A DNA stretch of 64,000 nucleotides from positions 124,001 to 188,000 of the forward strand of contig UEHQ01000002.1 in NCBI GenBank assembly GCA_900489925.1. The letters are read 5' to 3'. The stretch comes from Hyphomicrobiales bacterium. GTDB lineage: Bacteria; Pseudomonadota; Alphaproteobacteria; Rhizobiales; Rhizobiaceae. The position numbers and the translations under genes were made by a program. The notes under the pieces are model-generated. The model searched no databases. It saw only the letters and a program-made list of their open reading frames with translations, and was not told where the DNA came from. Positions within the stretch are counted from its first letter, which is position 1; each line of letters starts with the position of its first letter. Below are positions 8,905 to 16,555 of the stretch, one piece after another.

Positions 8905-9984
8905 ATGAACAGGAAGACCGACAATACCGAAGGATTCGACGCCGGCCGGCGGAGCCTTATGAAGGCGACAGGCGTCGCCGTCGCAGCACTCGGCGTCATT
9001 CCAGTGGCTGCCTCAACGCCGACGTTCGCACAGACGAGCTCGTGGGACAAGGTGTTCCCGAAGAGCGACAGGGTCGACCACCAGAAGGTCTCGTTCAAGA
9101 ACCGGTATGGCGTCACGCTGTCGGGCGATCTTTATCTTCCGAAAGAACGGGGAAGCGGCAGGCTCGCAGCAGTCGTCGTCGGCGGCCCGTTCGGCGCCGT
9201 GAAGGAGCAGTCTTCCGGTCTCTATGCCCAAACGATGGCCGAGCGTGGTTTCGCGACCCTCGCATTCGACGGATCCTTTACCGGTGAAAGCGGCGGCGAG
9301 CCCCGCAACATCGCCTCACCCGACGTCAACACCGAGGACTTCAGCGCAGCCGTCGACTTCATCGGCCTTCAGTCCTTCGTCGACCGCGAGCGCATCGGCA
9401 TGATCGGCATCTGCGGCTGGGGCGGCATGGCACTCAATGCCGTGGCTGTCGACAAGCGGGTCAAGGCCGTCGTCGCGAGCACCATGTACGACATGACCCG
9501 CGTCATGTCGAAGGGCTACAACGACAGCGTGACGCTCGAGCAGAGGACGAAAGCGCTGGATCAAATGAGCCGGCAGCGCTGGACCGATGCGGAGAAAGGC
9601 GCCCCTGCCTATCAGCCCCCTTACAACGAGCTCAAGGAAGGCGAAGCGCAGTTCCTCGTCGACTACCACGACTATTACATGACGCCGCGCGGCTATCACG
9701 CCCGCGCCGTCAACTCTGGCAATGCCTGGTCGCAGACAACCCCGCTTTCGTTCATGAACATGCCGATCCTGACCTACATTGCTGAAATCTCGCCACGACC
9801 GATCCTGTTCGTCCATGGCGAGAAGGCGCATTCCCTCTACTTCGCGGAAACCGCATTCGCTGCGGCAGCGGAGCCGAAGGAGCTTATGATCATCCCCGGT
9901 GCGAGCCACACAGACCTCTACGACCGGATGGACAAGATACCATTCGACCGGATGGCCGACTTCTTCGGACAGCATCTGACATAA
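8905..9984 (+). CDS. Tat-exported alpha/beta hydrolase (dienelactone-hydrolase-like)
   Basis: The start is fixed by AAGGAGAT five bases upstream. The 359-residue product has a Tat leader (DAGRRSLMKATGVAVAALGV), then an alpha/beta-hydrolase domain from about residue 50. The nucleophile-elbow position reads GICGWGG, where a Cys replaces the usual Ser, as in dienelactone hydrolase-type enzymes. The segment HGEKAHS and a late GASHTDLYD supply candidate acid and His residues. In relatives I recall, the elbow is closer to GICASGG, so the Trp here is unusual. It lies 29 bp after the cyclophilin-like gene in the same direction. The substrate is probably an ester or lactone; that is inference. Confidence 0.85.
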   Translation: MNRKTDNTEGFDAGRRSLMKATGVAVAALGVIPVAASTPTFAQTSSWDKVFPKSDRVDHQKVSFKNRYGVTLSGDLYLPKERGSGRLAAVVVGGPFGAVKEQSSGLYAQTMAERGFATLAFDGSFTGESGGEPRNIASPDVNTEDFSAAVDFIGLQSFVDRERIGMIGICGWGGMALNAVAVDKRVKAVVASTMYDMTRVMSKGYNDSVTLEQRTKALDQMSRQRWTDAEKGAPAYQPPYNELKEGEAQFLVDYHDYYMTPRGYHARAVNSGNAWSQTTPLSFMNMPILTYIAEISPRPILFVHGEKAHSLYFAETAFAAAAEPKELMIIPGASHTDLYDRMDKIPFDRMADFFGQHLT

Positions 9985-10053
9985 GCCCGCTTCGCCGGAC
10001 GTCGTCGAGCCGGTGGCTGCGAGGACGCTGTACTACTTGAGAAGGATTTGAAG

Positions 10054-11247
10054 ATGAAGAATATCGCCGCATCCATCGCAATCTCGGCGATCGCCGCGAC
10101 AGGCGTCGATGCCCAGGGAGAACGCCGCAGGATAGCTCCGCCGGCTGTATACGACGTCGCACCCGGCCTCGGCCGCTTCACGGACGAGTTCCTGTTCGGC
10201 GAGGTCTGGGAACGAAAGGAACTCGCCCCGCGCGACCGCAGCCTCGTCACGGTCTCGGCAATCGTTTCTACCGGGAAAACGGCGCAGATCGCGGCACATG
10301 TCGGCCGCGCCCTCGACAACGGAGTAAAGCCTGCGGAGATCGGCGAGCTCATCACCCAGCTCGCCTTCTATTCCGGCTGGCCGAATGCCATCTCCGCGGT
10401 CGAGGAGACGAAGAAGTTCTTTGATGCTCGACAGATAGGACCTGTCGGCAACAGTGGGGCTGCGTGCGTGGAGCTGGAAGCCGCGGCCGAGGCTGCGCGC
10501 AGTGAAACCGTCAACACCACGATAGCGCCGACAGCGGCCGCACTTGCCGATCTCACCAATCGCGTGCTGTTCGGCGATCTGTGGCAGCGCCCGGATCTCT
10601 CGGCACGCGACCGCAGCCTGGTGACCATGTCGGCGCTGATCGCGATCGGGCAGCCCGAACAACTGCCCTTCCACGCCAACCGAGCCATGGACAACGGGCT
10701 GACTGCCGGTGAGGCATCCGAAGTCCTGAGCCATATCGCCTTCTACGCGGGCTGGCCCCGAGCCATGTCGGCCGTGCCCGTGCTTAAGCAGGTTTTCGCA
10801 AACAGGAAGGAAAAATCGATGACCACGTCGCCGTCAGACATCAATATCACCCCAGCGGGAAGCAGCGCGACGCCTGGTCCGGAGCAGTACTTCACGGGTA
10901 AGGTTGAGATCTCCGGCCTCTACCAGACCGACGCGCCTGCACGGGCGGGCGGAGCAACCGTGTCCTTTTCGGCAGGTGCCCGCACAGCATGGCACACCCA
11001 TCCGTTGGGACAGACGCTGTTCATCGTGAGTGGCCGTGGCTGGGTGCAAAAGGAAGGAGAGGCAGTCCAACAAGTCGATCCGGGCGACGTCGTCTGGATT
11101 CCACCTAACGTCCGGCACTGGCATGGAGCGTCAAGTACCGAAGCGATGGCGCACTTCGCCGTGGCCGAGGCGCTGAACGGAAGTTCGGTCACATGGATGG
11201 AGAAGGTGTCAGACGAGGAATACGAAAAAGGTTCGCTCGCTGATTGA
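10054..11247 (+). CDS. Fusion of two carboxymuconolactone-decarboxylase (AhpD-like) domains and a cupin
   Basis: I chose the ATG at 10054 because AAGGA lies seven bases upstream. A short N-terminal leader (SIAISAIAATGVDAQ) suggests export. Two similar CMD repeats follow: LAPRDRSLVTVSAIV...AHVGRALDNG (about 57-110) and LSARDRSLVTMSALI...FHANRAMDNG (about 187-225). Each has the helix-rich CMD signature but lacks the Cys pair of AhpD. From residue 256 a cupin domain begins (TAWHTHPLGQTLFIVSGRGW, then DVVWIPPNVRHWHGA) with metal-ligand His residues. Relatives usually have the CMD and cupin parts as separate genes. The internal ATG at 10819 could still start a separate cupin. Confidence 0.85.
   Translation: MKNIAASIAISAIAATGVDAQGERRRIAPPAVYDVAPGLGRFTDEFLFGEVWERKELAPRDRSLVTVSAIVSTGKTAQIAAHVGRALDNGVKPAEIGELITQLAFYSGWPNAISAVEETKKFFDARQIGPVGNSGAACVELEAAAEAARSETVNTTIAPTAAALADLTNRVLFGDLWQRPDLSARDRSLVTMSALIAIGQPEQLPFHANRAMDNGLTAGEASEVLSHIAFYAGWPRAMSAVPVLKQVFANRKEKSMTTSPSDINITPAGSSATPGPEQYFTGKVEISGLYQTDAPARAGGATVSFSAGARTAWHTHPLGQTLFIVSGRGWVQKEGEAVQQVDPGDVVWIPPNVRHWHGASSTEAMAHFAVAEALNGSSVTWMEKVSDEEYEKGSLAD
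10804..10821 (+). promoter_or_regulatory. Internal ribosome binding site and ATG before the cupin domain
   Basis: AGGAAGG lies about eight bases before an in-frame ATG at 10819, exactly at the junction between the CMD repeats and the cupin domain. The free cupin would be about 142 residues. This looks like a former gene boundary that lost its stop codon, or a site of dual translation. Confidence 0.45.
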
Positions 11248-11310
11248 AAGGCGTGTCACGATGGGATCTGTTTTCCCGTCTTCACTTTCCAACGTCCTCT
11301 ATTCTGCCGC

Positions 11311-11339
11311 ATAATTTCCGCCGAGTAAGCGGAAATTAT
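11311..11339. repeat. 11-bp inverted repeat at the left edge of the right direct repeat
   Basis: ATAATTTCCGC (11311-11321) and GCGGAAATTAT (11329-11339) are perfect arms around a 7-base spacer. The right arm is the first 11 bases of the 157-bp repeat. The left copy starts with the same 11 bases but pairs with a different partner downstream. It could be a recombinase arm site or the transcription terminator of the fusion gene, although no T-run follows. Confidence 0.6.
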
Positions 11340-11485
11340 TGCCGTTCGACCGTCCTGTTGACTGATGCCCAAAGCCAGGGCACAAAGGTGGCATCCACGG
11401 TCGCTCGCGATGGGAAAAGATAAGGAAAACAAAGGTGATTTCTCTAAGTCATTGAAATCATGTGAGAATCCAGGTTCCCCAGCCA
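11329..11485 (+). repeat. Right copy of the 157-bp direct repeat, ending in a tRNA-Gln 3'-end core (att-like)
   Basis: This aligns without gaps to 5870-6026. Its last 20 bases (11466-11485) read as the T-arm 3' half, acceptor strand CCCCA, discriminator G and CCA of an alphaproteobacterial tRNA-Gln, as I remember that tRNA. The rest of the tRNA is absent here. The 3' end of a tRNA gene is the classic crossover site for tyrosine-recombinase islands, so this is probably attR, with the tRNA gene to the left of the window on the plus strand. The recombinase gene itself is not in the window. Confidence 0.65.
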
Positions 11486-11809
11486 ATCTCTCCCAGTTAT
11501 CTCAGCGCGCTTTCAGACTATACCGAGATCGGCTTGGTGTGTCAGGGCCCGTGCTCCCGATTCCATAGCGGACAAGTCCGCGGGACCTAGCCGATTACCC
11601 ATCCGGAAAGCCGGCATATCCTCCCAGACTTTATCCTTTGTGGGTACATCAGCCGCTTTTCAGCGCTTCCTTATGTAGATCAAAGATATAGCTTAAATCG
11701 TGGCCCGCGGTTGAATATGCTGCCGATGGCAACGGCGGTGTGGATCGCGAATGGGAAATGCGTGAGGCCGGATCAGAGTGTCTGAGAGGCTTTCGAAAAC
11801 CTCGGCTGG
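11486..11809. other. Gene-free stretch right of the att-like repeat
   Basis: I see no convincing gene here. Short frames lack ribosome binding sites and recognisable motifs. This should be the junction between accessory DNA and conserved chromosome and may contain decayed sequence. The promoter of the next gene must lie toward its right end. Confidence 0.4.
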
Positions 11810-13072
11810 GTGACGTCCGATATGGAAAAGAGAAGGCCCGTACTTCCATCCATCAGCAGTCCGCTCATGACGTTTGCTGTTCTGGCGGGGCTGGCGATCG
11901 GGTGTTTTCTCGTCTTCGTTCAACGCCGCAGCGACAGTCCTGCCCTAGCCTGCATTGAGATCATCCTTTCCCTTGCAATCCCTTGCGCGGTGGTCGAACT
12001 CTTCGTCAACCGCAGCCCCCAGCGCTCGGGAATGAGCTTTTCCAGGCGTGATTTCAGCCCGCAACGCGTGCTGCGAAAGGTGCTTGCCCTTTGGGTCATC
12101 CTGGCGGTGCTGGCATTTTGCTACCACGCCTTTCCGATCTATCGCGGCGATTTCTATGCCCCGTTCAACTGGCTCTGGCAAAACAGCTTTCTGCCGCTCG
12201 TGATTCTTTCGGTTCCTTATCTGGCTTTTGCTGACATGGTGCAGGAAGAGCCGAAGGACACTCTGTGGAAGTTGGGAAACCGCCTCTTTTCCCGGCCCCG
12301 TGCACTCTCGTTCGTCGAGATAAACTATCTCCTGGGCTGGCTGGTGAAGGGCTTCTTCTTTCCGCTGATGTTCGTCTATCTTTGCGGGCAGATCTCCGAT
12401 CTTCGCGAGTTCGACCTCTCCCCCTTCTTCTCCTCGTCCTATCGGGCATTCGTGGGCGGAAGTTACGATCTGCTCTATCTCGCTTTTTTCTTCATCGACC
12501 TCACGGTCTCGGCGACCGGATACATCATGACGTTTCGCCTGCTGGGAACGCAGATCAGGAGCGTGGAGCCGACCCTCGTCGGCTGGCTCGTGGCGGTCGT
12601 CTGCTACCAACCCTTCTACAGCATCCTCTACTCAAGCTACCTCAGCTACGGGCACGACCGGCCATGGGGCGTATGGCTGTCCGACCAGCCGATCCTCTAC
12701 TCCCTTTGGGCCCTGATGATCATTGTCTGCCTGAGCTTTTACGCCTGGGCGGCCGTGTGCTTCGGCATCCGGTTTTCCAACCTGACGAACCGCGGCATCA
12801 TTACCAACGGGCCCTATCGCTGGACGAAGCATCCGGCCTACATTTCCAAGAACATCTCCTGGTGGCTGGTCAGCATTCCCTTCCTCCCGCCGGATTCCAA
12901 TCCCTGGACGGCGATCAGGCTTTGTGCCGGCCTGCTGATCATCAATTTCATCTATTTCATGCGCGCAAAGACCGAAGAACGACACCTGTTGCGGGATCCG
13001 ATCTACAGGGACTATGTGGAGCACATACGCAGCAACGGCGTCTTCCGGCACCTGCGATTTGGGTCGAAATGA
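11810..13072 (+). CDS. Polytopic membrane protein with C-terminal ICMT/PEMT-like methyltransferase domain
   Basis: The product has about 420 residues and roughly ten hydrophobic segments. The C-terminal 110 residues carry the isoprenylcysteine/phospholipid methyltransferase signature: GIITNGPYRWTKHPAYISKN, then KTEERHLLRDPIYRDYVEHI. In this family the HPxY and ExxL segments bind S-adenosylmethionine. The N-terminal 280 residues are an additional membrane domain I do not recognise. Start codon uncertain: GTG 11810 or ATG 11822. The substrate is unknown, perhaps a lipid or prenyl-like group. A second, minimal ICMT-like protein is encoded at 27723-28223. Confidence 0.75.
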   Translation: MTSDMEKRRPVLPSISSPLMTFAVLAGLAIGCFLVFVQRRSDSPALACIEIILSLAIPCAVVELFVNRSPQRSGMSFSRRDFSPQRVLRKVLALWVILAVLAFCYHAFPIYRGDFYAPFNWLWQNSFLPLVILSVPYLAFADMVQEEPKDTLWKLGNRLFSRPRALSFVEINYLLGWLVKGFFFPLMFVYLCGQISDLREFDLSPFFSSSYRAFVGGSYDLLYLAFFFIDLTVSATGYIMTFRLLGTQIRSVEPTLVGWLVAVVCYQPFYSILYSSYLSYGHDRPWGVWLSDQPILYSLWALMIIVCLSFYAWAAVCFGIRFSNLTNRGIITNGPYRWTKHPAYISKNISWWLVSIPFLPPDSNPWTAIRLCAGLLIINFIYFMRAKTEERHLLRDPIYRDYVEHIRSNGVFRHLRFGSK

Positions 13073-13323
13073 TTGAGTGGGCAGCAGCGCCTATCGCCGT
13101 TTCCCCAGAAAGCCGCGCGCATCAGCGCAATTTTCTTCAAGTCTTTTCGCACTGCCGCTGTAAGAAATACTGTTTTATATCAGCAATATAAAAGGCATGC
13201 ACCAGCGCAAAACGAATCTGTTCTGCGCCAATCCCGTTTCTCCACTATCGCACTGCACCCAAGTCAGGTTATCCTGCACCCTTCGCGCAGTATTGCTTCG
13301 GCAGGCAGTATGAGGCGGTTTTA

Positions 13324-14400
13324 ATGACGAGAAGCAGCCATCGAGACTACTTCTACGCGCTAGAGGGCATCAGAGGGATAGCTGCGCTCCTTGTCGCGGC
13401 CCGCCATATGATCCCCGCCTTCCGGCCGGTTACCAGTCCGTCCAGTTATCTCGCCGTCGATATCTTCTTCCTGTTGAGCGGCTTCGTGCTGGCAGCGAGC
13501 TATGAGCAGCGCCTGCAATCGGGCTACCTCACGGCGCGGTCGTTCTTCGCGCTGCGGCTGGCAAGGATCTACCCTCTTTACATGGTCGGGACGCTCTTCG
13601 GATTTTTCGTGTTTGTTTTCCGGGAAGAGATCTCACCGCCGTCATTATCCCAGGCGCTGACACTGGCAGTGCTCTTCCTGCCCAATCCCGATCCGACGAC
13701 AAATCTTTATCCCCTCAACCCGCCGGCGTGGTCCCTGCTGTCCGAACTGGTGATGAGTTTCATCTATGGCGTCTTCCTTTGCCGCGCCCGCAACGCCTTT
13801 GTCTGGGCCACTGCAGCCGTCAGCGGTGCGGCCTTCACCTGGGCGACCATCGCTCATGGCCGTGCGGATATCGGCTTCCAGCAGGACCTGCTGTGGGCCG
13901 GCATGGCGCGCATCGGATTGTCATTCAGCGTCGGCGTGCTGGTGTATCGGCACTTGAACGATTTGCGCGCGCTCGTCGGGCCTCTCGGCGACAAGGCCAC
14001 GATCGCCATCTTCGGGGCCGTCGTGCTTGCCCTTACAGCGCCGGTCTCGCAGACCAGTCCACTCTCGATGCCTTACGCCATGCTCATGATCTTCATCGTG
14101 TTCCCGGTAATCATGATCGCCAGCGTCAACGCCTCTCCGACGGGAAGGCTGAAGGACACGTCCATATGGCTTGGGCGTCTGTCCTTTCCGCTCTACGCGG
14201 TTCATGCGCCTGTCTTCATGGGGATCGAAGGCCTTACCCACCGGATCACGGGAGTGGAGATCGGTGCGTATGCTCCCTGGGCCGGTCCGGTCGTGCTCGC
14301 AGCGGCCGTGTGGATCGCGCTTCTTGTCGAGCGGCATTTCGATCGCCCTCTTCGCAGCGTGCTGAAGACCTGGCTGTCGAAGAAATCATACGCGAGCTGA
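13324..14400 (+). CDS. Acyltransferase 3 family membrane protein (OafA/NodX-like)
   Basis: This 358-residue membrane protein belongs to the acyltransferase-3 family that O-acylates surface polysaccharides. It begins ALEGIRGIAALLVAARH, with the conserved R-G-x10-H active-site arrangement near residues 16-28, followed by YLAVDIFFLLSGFVLAASYE and about ten membrane segments. It ends WLSKKSYAS. There is no neighbouring polysaccharide cluster, so the acceptor (exopolysaccharide, LPS or a glucan) is unknown. The 250 bp upstream hold no gene and probably its promoter. Confidence 0.85.
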   Translation: MTRSSHRDYFYALEGIRGIAALLVAARHMIPAFRPVTSPSSYLAVDIFFLLSGFVLAASYEQRLQSGYLTARSFFALRLARIYPLYMVGTLFGFFVFVFREEISPPSLSQALTLAVLFLPNPDPTTNLYPLNPPAWSLLSELVMSFIYGVFLCRARNAFVWATAAVSGAAFTWATIAHGRADIGFQQDLLWAGMARIGLSFSVGVLVYRHLNDLRALVGPLGDKATIAIFGAVVLALTAPVSQTSPLSMPYAMLMIFIVFPVIMIASVNASPTGRLKDTSIWLGRLSFPLYAVHAPVFMGIEGLTHRITGVEIGAYAPWAGPVVLAAAVWIALLVERHFDRPLRSVLKTWLSKKSYAS

Positions 14401-14423
14401 TCGCCGCCGCGACGCCACGAAAA

Positions 14424-14451
14424 AGGCGACCTCCCCGGGGGAAGGTCGCCT
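14424..14451 (-). terminator. Rho-independent terminator of the peroxiredoxin gene
   Basis: AGGCGACC and GGTCGCCT form a GC-rich stem extended by a partial CCCC/GGGG pairing. Read on the minus strand it is followed by a TTTTT run. It lies between the convergent acyltransferase and peroxiredoxin genes. Confidence 0.75.
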
Positions 14452-14477
14452 CAACTGCATTCTCGCCGTCTGGAATA

Positions 14478-15140
14478 TCAGCCCTTGGGCTGCGGCACGA
14501 TACGGATATAGGGCTTCGGCGCCTTCCATCCGTCCGGATAGATCGTCTTTGCTTCTTCGTCACCGACCGAGCCAGCAATGATGACATCTTCGCCATTCTT
14601 CCAGTTCACCGGGGTCGCAACGCGGTGCTTGGCGGTGAGCTGGAGGGAATCGATGACGCGCAGCACCTCATCGAAGTTGCGGCCGGTCGTCATCGGATAG
14701 ATCAGGATGAGCTTGATCTTCTTATCCGGACCGACGACGAAGACGTTGCGAACGGTCTGGTTATCGGCAGGCGTGCGCTTCGTCGGGTCGCCGGAAACGG
14801 GAGCCGGAAGCATGCCGTAGAGCTTGGAGACGTTATAATCGATATCGGCGATCATCGGGAAGTTCGGCGCGTGGCCCTGCGTTTCCTCGATGTCGCTGGC
14901 CCAGCCGGCATGGCGGTCGAGCGGATCGACGGACAGGCCGATGATCTTGACGCCACGCTTGTCGAACTCCGGCTTGATCCGGGCCATGTAGCCGAGTTCG
15001 GTCGTGCAGACGGGCGTGAAATCCTTCGGGTGGGAGAACATCACCGCCCAGGAATCGCCGACCCAATCATGAAAGCGGATCTTGCCATCCGTGGTTTCGG
15101 CTTCAAAATCCGGCGCAATATCATTAATCGCAAGCGTCAT
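14478..15140 (-). CDS. 1-Cys peroxiredoxin (Prx6 type)
   Basis: The ATG at 15140 is preceded by AAGGAC; a longer frame upstream is not needed. The 220-residue product has the thioredoxin-fold peroxiredoxin core, with peroxidatic Cys45 in DFTPVCTTELG. It also has the Prx6-specific PMIADIDYNVSKLYGM and the C-terminal dimer arm ending KPYIRIVPQPKG. I see no second (resolving) Cys, consistent with a 1-Cys enzyme that reduces hydrogen peroxide and organic or lipid hydroperoxides in the cytosol. It stands alone with its own terminator. Confidence 0.93.
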   Translation of the reverse strand: MTLAINDIAPDFEAETTDGKIRFHDWVGDSWAVMFSHPKDFTPVCTTELGYMARIKPEFDKRGVKIIGLSVDPLDRHAGWASDIEETQGHAPNFPMIADIDYNVSKLYGMLPAPVSGDPTKRTPADNQTVRNVFVVGPDKKIKLILIYPMTTGRNFDEVLRVIDSLQLTAKHRVATPVNWKNGEDVIIAGSVGDEEAKTIYPDGWKAPKPYIRIVPQPKG

Positions 15141-15274
15141 GGCTTTGTCCTTAGGTTTAAATAATTGAAGATGGCGATTTGTTTGCCAAAACCCGAAATT
15201 TATCAAGTTGCTTTTCTGGGGTAGACCGCGAAATCGCACACCTCGATCGATGCTCTACTCTCAAGCCAAGAACA

Positions 15275-16114
15275 TCATGGACGATCGCGCAGAACGCGCG
15301 TTTCGACGGGCAGTTCTATACCCTTCAAAGAGAGTAGACGCGTTTCCATCCCGCTGACGAGACCGGTCGCTTGCGCAGCCGTGGTGGCGGATACCAGAAT
15401 TTCGCCGGCGGCGGCCTGGGATTCCAGCCGGGCAGCCAGGTTGACGGCACCGCCGATCGCCGTGAAATCGCTGCGAAAGCTCGAGAACTCGCCGATTTCC
15501 ACATCTCCGCTATGGATGCCGATGCCCACGCCGAGCGTATGTTCCGGCAAGCTCCCGATGTCCGACCCCAGGCGATCAAGTGCGACAGCGCACTGGCGCT
15601 GGATATCGAGCGCGGCCCGGACCGCTGCGCTTGCGTGATCCTTGATGGTGATCGGAAAATTGAAGATCGCCATCAGGCCGTCACCCATCTGCTTGTTGAC
15701 GATGCCGTGGTGAGCCCATATCGCCTGTGCGCAGCGATCGTGGAACAGACTGACAATCGCGCTCAGTTCCACCGGATCGATGCGCTCGGACAGAACCGTG
15801 AACCCCCTTATGTCAGCAAAGAGAATGGTCGCGTTGGCGGAAACGTGGCGCTTCTTCTTGACGTACCGGAAAGAGCGCTCGCATATCGTGCAGATATTCG
15901 GGTTCATCTTGCTGCGGGTGACGCCGAACGCACGAAACGGAAGCGCCAGCAGACCGCGAATTGGGATCGGGACGCGCATCTGATCCCAGCATCCCAAACA
16001 GATGCTGGCAGGCTCCATGGAAGGCGACACTGTCGTCATGCTCTGCAACTCGTTCCGGCTGGCGGGGTGTGCCCGATCCTTACGGGCAGGCAAGCTTCCG
16101 ACATTCGCGGGCAT
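15275..16114 (-). CDS. Class III adenylate/guanylate cyclase with N-terminal CxxC pairs
   Basis: The start at 16114 is supported by GGAG seven bases upstream. Of 279 residues, about 95-275 form a class III cyclase domain: ILFADIRGFTVLSER and KQMGDGLMAIFNF supply the two metal-binding aspartates, and TAIGGAVNLAARLES is the conserved transition-state segment. Before it, Cys39-x2-Cys42 and Cys75-x2-Cys78 flank a hydrophobic stretch (RGLLALPFRAFGV), which suggests a metal-binding or redox sensor module. Rhizobia have many cyclases of this class. The stimulus and the choice of cAMP or cGMP cannot be read from sequence. Confidence 0.85.
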   Translation of the reverse strand: MPANVGSLPARKDRAHPASRNELQSMTTVSPSMEPASICLGCWDQMRVPIPIRGLLALPFRAFGVTRSKMNPNICTICERSFRYVKKKRHVSANATILFADIRGFTVLSERIDPVELSAIVSLFHDRCAQAIWAHHGIVNKQMGDGLMAIFNFPITIKDHASAAVRAALDIQRQCAVALDRLGSDIGSLPEHTLGVGIGIHSGDVEIGEFSSFRSDFTAIGGAVNLAARLESQAAAGEILVSATTAAQATGLVSGMETRLLSLKGIELPVETRVLRDRP

Positions 16115-16555
16115 TTGGCAACTCCGGCGATACGAACTGAAGCCAAAGACCGCGAAGGTTGTCAGTATTGGCGAGCGGCCGTGACCCCGCCACGCCTTCG
16201 CGTAGCGCGGATGTCGGCGTTCACCCCGTTGACTGTGACCGCAATCCTTGGCAGGAACGCCTGCGAACGACGGCGTGCACCTCAGGAACCACCGTACCGG
16301 CAGGAATTATTCGCGCGCGCTCACAAGACAACGAGAGATGGCCCTTCCTAAGCGGTCTCTCAAACACCGGAATTTCAATGCCTTATGAGCGATCTCGGTT
16401 TCGCGCGGTCGCGTCATGGCGGGCACTGTCTGTTCCGAAGCATGATCGTCATCCCCGGCAAGCGTCGCTTCGGCGCTGCCGCCGACACGCCTTGCGTGTC
16501 ACCAGCTAAACGCCAGCCACAGGCCGGCAACAACTTTTTTGGACCACATCCGCAT
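16115..16555. other. Gene-free stretch upstream of the ABC-F gene
   Basis: This 440-bp stretch lies between the divergent cyclase and ABC-F genes. Several short frames cross it but none has both a ribosome binding site and a recognisable product. It should hold the two divergent promoters; I see no strong operator or RNA structure. Confidence 0.4.

Noticed and set aside
11649..11923. Minus-strand frames in the gap right of the repeat
   Set aside because: Arg/Ser/Pro-rich composition typical of antisense or noncoding high-GC DNA, with no ribosome binding site.
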